Shown here piece after piece: positions 24,560 to 33,924 of a stretch of 64,000 nucleotides of DNA. Where the stretch lies: positions 124,001-188,000 of the forward strand of contig JAZUBQ010000023.1 of assembly GCA_045638525.1 (NCBI GenBank), written 5' to 3'. The translations under genes were made by a program, and so were the position numbers. Every line of letters begins with the position of its first letter. The first letter of the stretch is position 1. The notes under the pieces are model-generated. The model ran no database searches. It saw nothing but the letters and a program-made list of their open reading frames with translations, and was not told the DNA's origin. Source of the DNA: SIG452 sp045638525. GTDB lineage: Bacteria > Bacillota > Clostridia > UMGS1840.

Positions 24560-25819
24560 CTATCCTAATACTTTTAAGATGTATGCTGCAACAGCTTTGG
24601 TTAAATTCAGCAGTTTTTCACATTCGATATATTCATTTGGCTGATGTGCTCCGCCCACTTCGTGGAACAGTCGGGATGCACCAATAGTGAAGGTAGCATT
24701 CTCGCTGCCGTATTTTAACAGTACCGACATATCCGACAAAGCACCTGCACAAATCTGCATATCCATTCCCACATCGTTTGCAGCTTCCACCATCAGTTTT
24801 ACATCTTCGGAATCCGGCGGACAAACACCATAGTGGAAGAATCTGGAATCGGGAGTAAATCCGTCGCCAATCAATCCCAGGGGAGCTAATTTTTCTGCAA
24901 TGGATTTTTCAAGTTCACCAAATTCTTTGTAAATTTCTTCTTTGGTTTTATCGGTATAGAAGGTGAACTGCAGTTGACCGATATCTTTGTCCATATCATT
25001 GTTTCCGGCGCGGATTTCATTGTAACGTAAGGAAGTTTCCGGAACAAAGGTATCTTTATAGTAGGGGTTCTTTTGCAGTTCGTCTCTGCGTGCTTGGAAG
25101 AATTTCTTCATTTCTTCCATCACAATTGGGAAGCCCATTGCGGTGGGTTCAGCACTGTCTACGGTGCCTTTGGTGTGGAAACGGTAGGTTACAACCCCAC
25201 CGCCGGTTGCGCTGGGGACTAACATTTCATAGCCACCGTCAATGTTTACAATACGTTTGGTTGGATATTTCATTACCGCCGCCATTGCACCGTGAGAACC
25301 GCCCAGTTCTTCATCTACATAAGCTGAGAACAGCAGATTTTTCTTGGGTTTGAAGCCGGCATCTTTTAACAGTTTCATTAAGAAAACGGATAAGGCAATG
25401 CCGTATTTATCATCGGTGGCACCTCTGCCGTAGATGTTGCCGTTTTCGATGTCGCCGGATAAGGGGTGACGTTCCCAGTTTGCCAGATCGCCAAACATAA
25501 CGGTGTCGGTGTGAGCCATCAGCATCACTTCGTTTACATCTTCTTCGCCACGCCAGGTTGCGGTTACATTGTAGCGGTTTTCTAAGTTCTTGCCCGGCAA
25601 ATAGTCGGGATGTTCGGAGAAACCGTCTAAGGAGAGGGGAGAGTACAAGTCGCTTTCAAACCCTGCCTCTTCACACAGTTTGTGAATCAGACGGGCACAT
25701 TCTTCTTCGTTGCCTCCATCTCCGTAGTTTTCGGAATTGATTTTAATCATATCCGAAAGCATTTTGTATAATTCGTCCTGATGGTTGTCAATCAGGTCGC
25801 AGATGGTTTTTAATTCCAT
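24560..25819 (-). CDS. M20 family metallopeptidase
   Basis: The 419-residue protein carries the M20 zinc site: H103 and D105 in MLMAHTDTVM, D136 in GRGATDDKYG, the catalytic E170 with E171 in YVDEELGG, and a late H in VGGAHQPNE. A dimerisation insert spans about residues 200-300. Substrates in this class include dipeptides, acetyl-ornithine-like compounds and acyl amino acids; which applies is not determined. AGGAGG precedes ATG. It sits between a PHP phosphatase gene (24 bases) and the Nif3-like gene (14 bases). Confidence 0.88.
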   Translation of the reverse strand: MELKTICDLIDNHQDELYKMLSDMIKINSENYGDGGNEEECARLIHKLCEEAGFESDLYSPLSLDGFSEHPDYLPGKNLENRYNVTATWRGEEDVNEVMLMAHTDTVMFGDLANWERHPLSGDIENGNIYGRGATDDKYGIALSVFLMKLLKDAGFKPKKNLLFSAYVDEELGGSHGAMAAVMKYPTKRIVNIDGGYEMLVPSATGGGVVTYRFHTKGTVDSAEPTAMGFPIVMEEMKKFFQARRDELQKNPYYKDTFVPETSLRYNEIRAGNNDMDKDIGQLQFTFYTDKTKEEIYKEFGELEKSIAEKLAPLGLIGDGFTPDSRFFHYGVCPPDSEDVKLMVEAANDVGMDMQICAGALSDMSVLLKYGSENATFTIGASRLFHEVGGAHQPNEYIECEKLLNLTKAVAAYILKVLG

Positions 25820-25843
25820 TGTTTACTCCTCCTGTTATTTCTT

Positions 25844-26647
25844 TCAGTTTAAGGGAATTTTTTGAAATTGGTTGTGATATAATGTGTAAAGAGCTTGGAA
25901 GCCCAAGTCTTTTAAATATTTTTCTGCTTCCGAAAACCAACAATCAAGGGTGTCTTTATGATGGCTGTCGGCATTTAAAATCAGCTTGGCATCTGCTTTT
26001 TTTAAGATGTGTAACAGATTTTCATTGGGGTATGGCGTGGTGCGGACGCCTCTTGCGATGGCACCGGTATTCACTTCAAAAATCACATCATTTTCTGCAG
26101 CAATTTTTATGTATTTTTCTGCGATTTTATGATAGTCCGGGTTGTTTAAAAACCAATCGGTCTGGGATTCTTCATATTTTGTGATTAAGTCAAAATGCCC
26201 CACGATGTCAGGCTTTCTATCTTGGATGTATGCGGTGAATTGTTGGTAGTAGGCTTCTGCCAAAGCGAGTGGGTCCCCTAAAAAAGCATCCAGACACTTT
26301 TGCAGTCGTTCCACACCGCAGTCCAATGCGTGATACACGCCGTCGACTTTTAAATAATGTGATGACCCCAGCAAATAATCAAATTTACTTCGGTCAATCA
26401 GTTGGTAAGCATCTTCTTCTATGCCTACATAAATTTCAATTTCTTTTTTATATTTTTCCCGCAGTTCTTTGATGGTTGCAATGTAAGCATCCACATCCTT
26501 TAAGCAATACCCGTTGTCAAAATCGGTGGGTGCGTGTCCCGAAAAACCAAGGGACGAAAATCCCTTTTCAAGGGCAGATAACACCACTTCTTCCGGGGTG
26601 CTTTTCCCGTCGCAAAGCGTGGTGTGGGTATGAAAATTTGATAACAT
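25844..26647 (-). CDS. PHP-domain phosphatase, histidinol-phosphatase (HisJ/HisK) type
   Basis: The start at 26647 (MLSNFHTHTTLCD) is chosen because GAGGAAGG lies just before it; a GTG 15 bases earlier would overlap that site. The 267-residue protein has the PHP metal motifs NFHTHTTLCDG, GFSGHAP, VGIEEDAY, GSSHYL, VGHFDL, EVNTGAI and LNADSHH. It is therefore probably histidinol-phosphate phosphatase, though other PHP phosphoesterases share these motifs. The only other his gene in the window is hisF, 22 kb away. It leads the M20-Nif3 operon. Confidence 0.85.
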   Translation of the reverse strand: MLSNFHTHTTLCDGKSTPEEVVLSALEKGFSSLGFSGHAPTDFDNGYCLKDVDAYIATIKELREKYKKEIEIYVGIEEDAYQLIDRSKFDYLLGSSHYLKVDGVYHALDCGVERLQKCLDAFLGDPLALAEAYYQQFTAYIQDRKPDIVGHFDLITKYEESQTDWFLNNPDYHKIAEKYIKIAAENDVIFEVNTGAIARGVRTTPYPNENLLHILKKADAKLILNADSHHKDTLDCWFSEAEKYLKDLGFQALYTLYHNQFQKIPLN

Positions 26648-26681
26648 TTTTTCCTTCCTCACTTACGGATGAATTTCTTTC

Positions 26682-26710
26682 ATTTTACAAGAAAATATCA
26701 CAAAAAGCAA
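26682..26710 (-). promoter_or_regulatory. Promoter of the PHP-M20-Nif3 operon
   Basis: Minus strand: TTGCTT (26705-26710), a 17-base spacer and TAAAAT (26682-26687). Confidence 0.65.
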
Positions 26711-26769
26711 GTCTTTTGTGAAAAAAGCAAAAAAGATGTGTAAATCCTACGACAAATTATTGCAAAATA

Positions 26770-26798
26770 TTGACAGATTCGATGCTTTGTAGTATAAT
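26770..26798 (+). promoter_or_regulatory. Strong promoter of the kinase/phosphatase/FHA island
   Basis: Consensus TTGACA at 26770-26775, a 17-base spacer and TATAAT at 26793-26798. This is the only full-consensus promoter I can find in front of the following twelve-gene run. The leader to the GTG is about 140 bases and shows nothing I recognise. Confidence 0.85.
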
Positions 26799-26942
26799 TA
26801 TGAAATAATAACAACAAATATATAGTATATGTAACATTTGTTCAAAAGAAGTGTATAATTATTCGGAACAGTGACGAATTTTTCATTTTTTGGTGAAAAG
26901 ATACGGCTGCTGACGAGCGTGTGCAGATTGAGGAGGATTTTT

Positions 26943-27668
26943 GTGGATTACTACGTATATACCGATGTTGGAAGTCGGGAAATCAATGAGGATTATGCAG
27001 ACTGTTGTCATCTGACAGGCGAACAGTCATACTTTGTGGTGTGTGACGGTCTGGGCGGACACGGGAAGGGTGAGGTTGCATCGGAGCTTGTTGCAAAAAC
27101 TGTTTTAGAGTATGCCAAAGAAAACCACGCCAACCGGGAAGAGCTTTTGGAGCAAAGTGTTCTGTATGCACAACAAACCTTGTTGCAGGCACAAAGAGAC
27201 TTAAATGCTCACGATGAAATGAAAACCACGGTGGTAGCCCTCCATATTTGCGGCAACGAGGCACAGTGGGCACATGTAGGGGATTCCCGTTTGTATGTGT
27301 TCCGTAAAAAAAAGGTGTTACAACGAACTTTAGACCACAGTGTTCCGCAGATGCTTGTTGCAGCAGGAGAAATCAAAGAAAAACAAATTCGTAATCATCC
27401 GGACCGTAACCGGTTGATTCGGGTTATGGGGATTGCGTGGAACGGACCTAAATATGAAATTTCTGCTCCGCTTGAGTTGCAAAGCGGAGATGCTATGCTT
27501 CTTTGTACGGATGGCTTTTGGGAGCTGATTGACGAAAAAGAGATGATAAAATGTTTAAAAAAAGCTAAATCTGCTCAACAGTGGCTTGAAACCATGGGTG
27601 AACTTGTGAAAAAGAATGGCAAAGGTTCCAATATGGATAACAATACCGCCATCGGCGTTATTTGGTAA
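26943..27668 (+). CDS. PP2C-type Ser/Thr protein phosphatase (first of two in the island)
   Basis: GTG at 26943 follows GAGGAGG at a good distance, so the longer upstream extension is rejected. The 241-residue protein is a bare PP2C domain: SREINEDYAD, VVCDGLGGHGKGE with the metal-binding D35, HVGDSRLYVF, LLCTDGFWELID and a closing DNNTAI. It should remove phosphate from Ser/Thr in a Mn2+ or Mg2+ dependent manner. It opens the island and is followed 25 bases later by a soluble FHA protein, so it probably reverses the action of the downstream kinases. Confidence 0.93.
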   Translation: MDYYVYTDVGSREINEDYADCCHLTGEQSYFVVCDGLGGHGKGEVASELVAKTVLEYAKENHANREELLEQSVLYAQQTLLQAQRDLNAHDEMKTTVVALHICGNEAQWAHVGDSRLYVFRKKKVLQRTLDHSVPQMLVAAGEIKEKQIRNHPDRNRLIRVMGIAWNGPKYEISAPLELQSGDAMLLCTDGFWELIDEKEMIKCLKKAKSAQQWLETMGELVKKNGKGSNMDNNTAIGVIW

Positions 27669-27693
27669 GAGAAGCAGAGAGGAAGTGTGAATT

Positions 27694-28239
27694 TTGGGAA
27701 TTGTAAAATGCGAAAAAGGTCATTTTTATGATGACGTGAAATATGATAAATGTCCACATTGCAGCGCTGCTGCAACCGGTGCTGCTTCGGCAGATCAGGA
27801 AGAAAAAACCATTGCCAAAATTGCTGGTGCCAAGCAAAGAAGCAGTCTGGCAGCTTTTGTGGCAGGGAATGAGGAAAGAACCATCAGCGTATTTTCCAAA
27901 AAAGGAAGTTTTTCTCCGGTAGTTGGCTGGCTGGTTTGTATCGAAGGACCGGAACGTGGCAGAGATTATCGTTTGATCAGCGGAAGAAATTTTGTGGGGC
28001 GTTCTCACCAGATGGATGTTGCCATTGTGGATGATCCGGAAATTTCCCGGGAAAAGCATTGTTCGGTGATTTTTGATCCCAAAGCGGTACGATTTACCTT
28101 TGCGCCGGGTGCCGGACTTTCCTATGTCAACCAAAAAGAAGCGGTGGAACCGGTTACATTGGCTGCCTATGATGAAATTTCATTTGGAAAAACCAAAGTG
28201 CAGTTGGTGCCTTATTGCAAGGAAGGAGTAGAATGGTAA
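27694..28239 (+). CDS. Zinc-ribbon plus FHA adaptor protein A
   Basis: A TTG start at 27694 is inferred from the AGAGGAAG site just upstream. The 181-residue protein has an N-terminal CEKGHFYDDVKYDKCPHC knuckle, a flexible linker with T39 (EEKTI) and T63 (EERTISVF), and a C-terminal FHA domain (about 78-172; GRNFVGRSH and ISREKHCSV). FHA domains bind phosphothreonine. The arrangement (linker threonine followed by FHA) resembles GarA/OdhI proteins, where a phosphorylated N-terminal threonine folds back on the FHA domain; that is inference here. It is a paralogue of the gene at 32403. The stop overlaps the next start. Confidence 0.83.
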   Translation: MGIVKCEKGHFYDDVKYDKCPHCSAAATGAASADQEEKTIAKIAGAKQRSSLAAFVAGNEERTISVFSKKGSFSPVVGWLVCIEGPERGRDYRLISGRNFVGRSHQMDVAIVDDPEISREKHCSVIFDPKAVRFTFAPGAGLSYVNQKEAVEPVTLAAYDEISFGKTKVQLVPYCKEGVEW

Positions 28240-29942
28240 TGAAAAAAATTCTTTGTTTGATTCTTTGCATGTTGTGTATGTGCACCCGGAGTTTTGTGTT
28301 TGCTCAGCCAACCGCGGTAACCTTAAGCAGCATCGAACAGATTTATTCCAGAATGCCTACCATGAAGGCATATGTTCGCTTGAATGAACCCATTAACGAT
28401 CAGGCTGTGACCGGTTTTTTAAATTCCAAAGAGCTTCAATATGTATCTCATCAGGCATTTGATCGTGAGGACGGGGTTTCTTTTGTTCTGATGTTTGACT
28501 GTTCTACCTCTGTCAGTGCGGCACAAATGCAGGCAATGAAGAAGACCGCACAAGATTTTGTGTCAAATTCTGCATTCTCGAATGACTGTTTTACCGTGGT
28601 ATCCTTCGGAACTGAAATTCAGGTTTTAACCGATGCGAGTTCTGATCATCAGCAGGTAAACGAAGCCATTGCTTCGATGAACAACAATCAGAAGGGAACT
28701 GTATTATACGATGCAGTGGATGCAGTTCGTCAGATTACAGAAACCGCATCTACAAATGCTCCGACAAAACAGATGTGCGTGATTTTCACCGATGCGGTGG
28801 ATTATAATTTAGGCGGAACTACCGGGCTGGAAGTGCTTCGTGTGGCAGAAAGCGCAGGAACTCCCATTTATGCCATTGCCATTAACCCTAACGATAAAGA
28901 TTCCATTGATTCTTTGGGCGCGATTGCCCGTGCCAGCGGCGGTAATGTTTTTGTTGCTACCGGCGGAAACATCGAAAAAGCATTTGGGGAAGCGATTGCA
29001 ACCCTGGATGATTTATATGAAATTGAATTTTTGTCCGATTCCAATAAAGTGTCTTTAACCGAAGAAAACTTCAATATCTGCATCGGCGATAAGACAGCAG
29101 GCAATACATTGGAGCGAAAATTCCGCTCTGCAGCGTGGGAGAAGGATACCACCGTTCCCACCATTGTTGCAACCGAAGTGTTAACCGATCAGGAATTGTC
29201 CATTCAGTTTTCCGAACCCATGGACAATGCCGGCAAAGCAGAAAACTACACCGTGAAAAACAAGGAAACCACCTTGCAGATTCAGGATGTTCGCTATGAT
29301 GAGGAAACCTGTACGGCTATTTTAAGCTTTCAGGATTACTTAGGAAGCGGAAGCTACACAGTTGCTCTTTCCAACATTACTGACAGCAGTATGGAGCAAA
29401 ATCCGCTCAGCAAGGAACATTCCTTCCGTCTGACCGGATGGGCGGCATTTTTGGCAGGAATGAAAGGTTCCGGCGGAGAAAGTGACGGCGGTTGGCTGTT
29501 TGTGCTGATGATTGTAATTGTGCTGGCAATTATCTTCGGCGTGATGTTAAAGAAGAAAAAAACCGTAGTGATGATAGATGGAAAAGAAGTGCCTGCCGAT
29601 GAAGTGCAATATGAATATCAGAAACGGGCGGAGCTTCCCAAAGCCTATGTAAAAATGATGATGGAAACAGCGGATGGAGCCACGGCAAATCTGGACATCA
29701 ATCTGGTACAAAGTGTGATTGTCGGACGTGCTGCATCTTGTGAAGTTACCATTGATGACAGCAATCTTTCCCGTCAGCACTTTGCGATTGAAGCAGAGGA
29801 CGGAATGTTATTTATTCAAAATCTGAGTGAAACCAATGGCACTCTGCTAAACGGCATCTTATTGCAGTCAAAACGTCAGCTGCAGGTTGGCGACGTGATT
29901 GCGGCAGGGCAGGAACGGTTTACCATCATTAAAATTCAGTAA
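28239..29942 (+). CDS. vWA domain, membrane segment and cytosolic FHA protein
   Basis: The start at 28239 overlaps the previous stop, with GGAAGGAG upstream. The 567-residue protein has a signal peptide (about 1-22) and an extracellular vWA domain (about 78-250) with a MIDAS motif D87-x-S89-x-S91 (LMFDCSTSVS). An Ig-like segment follows (about 310-400), then a membrane helix (about 415-436). A cytosolic FHA domain occupies about 490-567 (VIVGRAASCEVTIDDSNLSRQH and NGTLLNG). It could link an outside metal-dependent ligand to inside phosphothreonine signalling. The pairing with PP2C and kinase genes recalls TerY-P type vWA-kinase-phosphatase triads, though those vWA proteins are soluble. Confidence 0.87.
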   Translation: MKKILCLILCMLCMCTRSFVFAQPTAVTLSSIEQIYSRMPTMKAYVRLNEPINDQAVTGFLNSKELQYVSHQAFDREDGVSFVLMFDCSTSVSAAQMQAMKKTAQDFVSNSAFSNDCFTVVSFGTEIQVLTDASSDHQQVNEAIASMNNNQKGTVLYDAVDAVRQITETASTNAPTKQMCVIFTDAVDYNLGGTTGLEVLRVAESAGTPIYAIAINPNDKDSIDSLGAIARASGGNVFVATGGNIEKAFGEAIATLDDLYEIEFLSDSNKVSLTEENFNICIGDKTAGNTLERKFRSAAWEKDTTVPTIVATEVLTDQELSIQFSEPMDNAGKAENYTVKNKETTLQIQDVRYDEETCTAILSFQDYLGSGSYTVALSNITDSSMEQNPLSKEHSFRLTGWAAFLAGMKGSGGESDGGWLFVLMIVIVLAIIFGVMLKKKKTVVMIDGKEVPADEVQYEYQKRAELPKAYVKMMMETADGATANLDINLVQSVIVGRAASCEVTIDDSNLSRQHFAIEAEDGMLFIQNLSETNGTLLNGILLQSKRQLQVGDVIAAGQERFTIIKIQ

Positions 29943-29959
29943 AAAAGGTTGAGAATAGT

Positions 29960-31420
29960 ATGCAGTTAAGTTTTTGTCCCCATTGTTTTTTAGACACCAC
30001 AGAGGGGATTTGTCCACGGTGCGGATTTTCGGTTGCAGAATATGAGACTCCCGAAAAGGCGTTAACTCCGGGTACCATTGTGGGTGGCGATTTCAAAATC
30101 GGACGTGTTCTCGGAATCGGTGGCTTCGGCATTACATACACCGGATATGACAAACGAACCGGTGCTCGCTATGCTATCAAGGAATATATGCCTCATAAAA
30201 TTGCAGAACGTCGGGCAGATGGCAGTCTGGAAGTTTCAGATTCCAAGGACAAGGAAGCTTATACAGACGGCTTGAATATGTTTGTGGAAGAATCCAAGAT
30301 TCTGGACGCTCTGACTCATTGCCCCAACATTGTGCAATCCTTTTGCTTTATCTACGATAACAGCACAGGATATCTGATTATGGAATTTTTAGACGGTGTG
30401 AGTTTAAAAAATATCTTAAGAGAGCGTGGAACCATAGACCCGGATTATGCACTGGAAGCTTTGTTGAAAACAACCGATGCTTTGCGTCTGGTCCATCAAA
30501 GAGGAATCATCCATCGTGACATCAGTCCGGAAAATATTATGGTGATGCCGGATAAGAGCATCAAATTGATTGATTTTGGTGCTGCGAGATTTTTTGTAGG
30601 CTCCACCCGTAAAGATGAAAGCCTGATTTTAAAACCGGGTTTTGCACCACCGGAACAATATTCCGACGAAGAAAAACAAGGTGAATTTACCGATATTTAT
30701 GCACTTGCGGCAACTTATTATAAACTGGTTACCGGAAAAACTCCTCCGGATGCCAGAACCCGTGCCGTTCACGACAGCATTGAACGCTTGGACTGTGAGT
30801 GTGAAGGAGTCAGCCATCATATTGGTTTAACCATTCATCAGGCATTGTCGTTAAATTATCGGCAAAGACCACAGAATGTTGATGAATTTTTAGATGATTT
30901 GTTGGGACGTCCGGCATATTCAGACGGCTCCCCCGAGCCTACTAATGCAGAATTGTTGCAACAGCCCACCGAAGAAATCAAACAACAGTCGTTTTTTAAA
31001 CGGATGTTTGGGGAAAAACCGGAGAAAAAAGAAAAGCTTGTCCAACAGGAAGTTCAGCCGGAATATGTCGGTGGCGGTTTTGTGGGAATTGCAACTACGG
31101 TTACTCCCTTTGTGCGAGTGGTAAGCGGTTCCATCAATTTGGGGCAGTGGAGTATTCCTCCTGATCATGAACTAAGTCTGGGCAGAGATGTCAACCAGTG
31201 TGATTTGGTCATTAACGGACAATCCATCAGCCGAAAGCATTGCACCGTGATGTATTCTTCTTCAGGCAACTATTTTGTGCTGACAGATTATTCTTCCAAC
31301 GGCACCTTTTTGTCAGATGGAACACGGCTGCAACCGGGTGCTGCCTATGCGTTGGATGTGGGTAGTGTGATATTATTGGCATCTCAGAATTATATTATGG
31401 AATTGGGAGTGAAAGAATGA
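29960..31420 (+). CDS. Soluble Ser/Thr kinase with zinc ribbon and C-terminal FHA domain
   Basis: The 486-residue protein has a zinc ribbon (C6, C9, C18, C21), a kinase domain (about 44-315) and a C-terminal FHA domain (about 385-480; LSLGRDVNQCDLVING, SISRKHC and SSNGTFLS). Kinase residues are intact: GIGGFGITY loop, K74 in YAIKEY, H185-R186-D187 and D205-F206-G207. The catalytic loop reads HRDISPEN rather than the common HRDLKPEN. There is no membrane segment, so it acts in the cytosol and may read phosphothreonines made by the receptor kinases. It shares four bases (ATGA) with the next PP2C gene, which suggests tight coupling. Confidence 0.92.
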   Translation: MQLSFCPHCFLDTTEGICPRCGFSVAEYETPEKALTPGTIVGGDFKIGRVLGIGGFGITYTGYDKRTGARYAIKEYMPHKIAERRADGSLEVSDSKDKEAYTDGLNMFVEESKILDALTHCPNIVQSFCFIYDNSTGYLIMEFLDGVSLKNILRERGTIDPDYALEALLKTTDALRLVHQRGIIHRDISPENIMVMPDKSIKLIDFGAARFFVGSTRKDESLILKPGFAPPEQYSDEEKQGEFTDIYALAATYYKLVTGKTPPDARTRAVHDSIERLDCECEGVSHHIGLTIHQALSLNYRQRPQNVDEFLDDLLGRPAYSDGSPEPTNAELLQQPTEEIKQQSFFKRMFGEKPEKKEKLVQQEVQPEYVGGGFVGIATTVTPFVRVVSGSINLGQWSIPPDHELSLGRDVNQCDLVINGQSISRKHCTVMYSSSGNYFVLTDYSSNGTFLSDGTRLQPGAAYALDVGSVILLASQNYIMELGVKE

Positions 31421-32355
31421 AACCAAACAAGAAAACACCGCAATCCAAAAGAACAAATGCACACGAATTAACAAATATTATTCCGGCAAAAACCGGAACC
31501 AAAGCTAAGAATCCAAAAAAGAATCAGAAAGCAAAGGAACACGTTCACATCAGAGAATATCACGAGCTGGAATTTCACATTCCCGTAAATTGCATTGAAA
31601 TTTACGGAGCGCAGATTTTAGGCTCCCGTGATACACAGCAGGATGCCTTTTCGGTGTCCGGCTCTACCGATGTTTTTTCAGATGAAACCCCGATGGGGTG
31701 GGCGGTTGTTTGTGACGGAATGGGAGGGATGTCTTCCGGTGAAGTTGCAAGTCAGACTGCAGATGCGGTAATGCATCAGATTTTGGGTAGCACTTCCTTA
31801 GATTCTAATATTCCGGAACTGCTTCGTCAGGCGGTTTTTCTGGCAAATGAGGAAGTAAAAAAAATCACAGCCGGCACCACAGATGTCAGCGGCACCACCT
31901 TAGTCAGCGTGGTGGCAAACGGCAATCAGCTTTATTATGCGTCGGTAGGTGACAGCAGAATTTACCTTTGTCGGGGAAATGAAATTGCACAGATTACCCG
32001 TGACCACAACTATGCACTGGAGCTGGACCAAAAGGTGGCAGCCGGTGAAATGACTATGGAGGAAGCGTTGGTACAATCCCAACGGGAAGCGTTAATCAGC
32101 TATGTTGGAATTTCTGAATTGGAACTTTGCGATATTTCCGAGGAACCGATTCTTTTGCATAGCGGCGATATTGTCCTCTTATGCAGTGACGGGCTGACTA
32201 AGGTTTTGCCTGATGAAGAAATTTTAAGACTGGTGAATGCCAATCGGAACAGTACGAAAAAAATTGTGGATGTACTGTTGCAGGAAGTGCAAATGGCATG
32301 TGTCAGAAAACTGGATAATACCACAATCGCAGTCTTAAAATACCAAAACGGATAA
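31417..32355 (+). CDS. PP2C-type Ser/Thr phosphatase with basic N-terminal extension
   Basis: The 312-residue protein has a lysine-rich extension (about 1-60) lacking in the first phosphatase. A PP2C domain follows: SRDTQQDAFSV, VVCDGMGGMSSGE, SVGDSRIYLCRGN, LLCSDGLTKVLP and a closing LDNTTIAV. The metal-binding aspartates are in place. The extension might bind membranes or acidic partners. It overlaps the kinase-FHA gene by ATGA, a layout seen for kinase/phosphatase pairs in Firmicutes such as prkC-prpC. Confidence 0.93.
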   Translation: MKPNKKTPQSKRTNAHELTNIIPAKTGTKAKNPKKNQKAKEHVHIREYHELEFHIPVNCIEIYGAQILGSRDTQQDAFSVSGSTDVFSDETPMGWAVVCDGMGGMSSGEVASQTADAVMHQILGSTSLDSNIPELLRQAVFLANEEVKKITAGTTDVSGTTLVSVVANGNQLYYASVGDSRIYLCRGNEIAQITRDHNYALELDQKVAAGEMTMEEALVQSQREALISYVGISELELCDISEEPILLHSGDIVLLCSDGLTKVLPDEEILRLVNANRNSTKKIVDVLLQEVQMACVRKLDNTTIAVLKYQNG

Positions 32356-32402
32356 AAAAACAATAATATATAACAAAAAAGACAAAAAAAGGAGAGAACA
32401 TT

Positions 32403-33065
32403 ATGAATTTAACAAGATGTTCACAAGGTCACTTTTACGATGCAGACACCAATGCAACTTGTCCGCATTGTCAGGGTGGAAAAGGCAACGACGAAACTAT
32501 GATTTTACAGCGTAAGGTGGAAGACGATTCCAAAACCATTCCGCTGACCGAGGCAATCAAACCTCAGCCGGAAGTTGCAAAAACCGTAAGCAAAACCAAT
32601 ATGGGTGTTAACATGGGTTCCGGTGTTACTATGGTACAGGATGATAACGAAAAAACCATCAGCTTTGCGAAAGAAAAAGTTGGTCGTGAACCGGTAGTAG
32701 GTTGGTTGGTTTGCGTGGAAGGTCCCCACAAAGGCAGTGACTTCCGCTTAAAAACCGGCAAAAACTTTATCGGTCGTGGAAGCAATATGGATGCGGCTTT
32801 AACCGAAGACAAATCGGTTTCCAGAGACAAACATGCCATCGTTTTATATGAACCCAGAAAGCACACCTTCTTGGTACAACCCGGTGAATCCAGAGAACTC
32901 TGCTACTTAAATGAAGAAGTGGTATTGTCTGCTCAGGTATTAAAACGCAACGACGTGATTACCGTTGGTGATTCCAAACTGATGTTCTTCCCCTGTTGTG
33001 ACGTCATTTTCAACTGGGATATGGCAGACAAAGCGGAAGAAACCAAAGCTGATTCTAAAGAATAA
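32403..33065 (+). CDS. Zinc-ribbon plus FHA adaptor protein B
   Basis: The 220-residue protein is a paralogue of the one at 27694. It has C6-H10-C20-C23 in CSQGHFYDADTNATCPHC. A longer linker carries several threonines in similar acidic contexts (T32 in DETMI, T45 in SKTIP, T85 in NEKTISF). The FHA domain spans about 98-205 (GWLVCVEGPHKG, NFIGRGSNMD, VSRDKHAIV). The repeated TI/TM motifs are candidate kinase sites for an intramolecular switch, which is inference by analogy to GarA. GGAGAG precedes ATG. It lies 47 bases after the second PP2C. Confidence 0.84.
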   Translation: MNLTRCSQGHFYDADTNATCPHCQGGKGNDETMILQRKVEDDSKTIPLTEAIKPQPEVAKTVSKTNMGVNMGSGVTMVQDDNEKTISFAKEKVGREPVVGWLVCVEGPHKGSDFRLKTGKNFIGRGSNMDAALTEDKSVSRDKHAIVLYEPRKHTFLVQPGESRELCYLNEEVVLSAQVLKRNDVITVGDSKLMFFPCCDVIFNWDMADKAEETKADSKE

Positions 33066-33085
33066 TAGTTTAGGAGGGAAATTTT

Positions 33086-33883
33086 ATGTTTTACTACTTA
33101 TATTGTTTAACTCAGCATTACATTGCAAAAAAACTAGGTAATAATGATACCTGGATGGCATATGTACCCTTTGCCCGTAACGTTCAGAGAATGAGAATGG
33201 TAAATATGCCCATGTGGAAGCTGCTGTTTGTTGGTAGTGCTTTCACTTCTGCATTCAGTTCTCTGTTAATCGGTTTGGTTGCATGGTTGTTTGCTTCCAT
33301 GAAACCTGCACTTGGTATTGCTGTTGGCAGTATTTTAAGCTTAGTATACTATGTTCTGTTTATCATCTATACTTACGAATTCCAGAGTAAAATCGCTGCG
33401 AAATTCGGCTTCCAGAAAGCACCTTATGCACTGGTTCAGATGTTTTTAAAACCCGTTGGTATCGTACTTGAATACATGATCGCATTAAGCGACAGATTCT
33501 ATGTTGGTAAAATCGGCGTTGGAAATAACGGAAATAGCGGAAACAATGGTAATACCACCGTTGATCCTTCTACCATCGGTCTGTTAGGTATTTCCGGTAT
33601 GTATCAGGGTGCAAAATTCACCATGAAAGCCGGTGACCAGTTTGTCATCGGTCGTGACGGTACCTTAGCAAATGTTATCATTTCTTCTAACGGAGATAAA
33701 GTAAGCAGAAGACATTGTACCGTTACCTTTAACGCTGCTACCTGCAGATACGAAGTAACCGACCATTCCAGCAACGGTACCTATCACGGTAACGAACGTC
33801 TGTTAAAAGGTCAGTCTACTCCGATTGAAAGAGGCACCACCATCGTAATCGGTGACAAAATGAATCAGTTTAAACTGATGTAA
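33086..33883 (+). CDS. Membrane protein with cytosolic FHA domain
   Basis: The 265-residue protein starts with a segment (about 1-35) containing NDTWMAYVPFARNVQRMRM. Two or three hydrophobic helices follow (about 42-130), then an amphipathic region, a Gly/Asn-rich linker (GVGNNGNSGNNGN) and a C-terminal FHA domain (about 175-262; FVIGRDGTLANVII, VSRRHCTV, HSSNGTYHGN). The N-terminal part resembles small membrane proteins of unknown function in Clostridia. It may recruit phosphorylated kinases or substrates to the membrane. AGGAGG precedes ATG. A weak hairpin terminator follows. Confidence 0.8.
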   Translation: MFYYLYCLTQHYIAKKLGNNDTWMAYVPFARNVQRMRMVNMPMWKLLFVGSAFTSAFSSLLIGLVAWLFASMKPALGIAVGSILSLVYYVLFIIYTYEFQSKIAAKFGFQKAPYALVQMFLKPVGIVLEYMIALSDRFYVGKIGVGNNGNSGNNGNTTVDPSTIGLLGISGMYQGAKFTMKAGDQFVIGRDGTLANVIISSNGDKVSRRHCTVTFNAATCRYEVTDHSSNGTYHGNERLLKGQSTPIERGTTIVIGDKMNQFKLM

Positions 33884-33924
33884 TTGTTTTGGATATTCCA
33901 AAATAATTGCTTAGGATGTTTTCT

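Noticed and set aside
10509..26647. Genomic island or prophage
   Set aside because: No integrase, transposase, phage gene or flanking att repeats; the genes are ordinary metabolic and housekeeping types.
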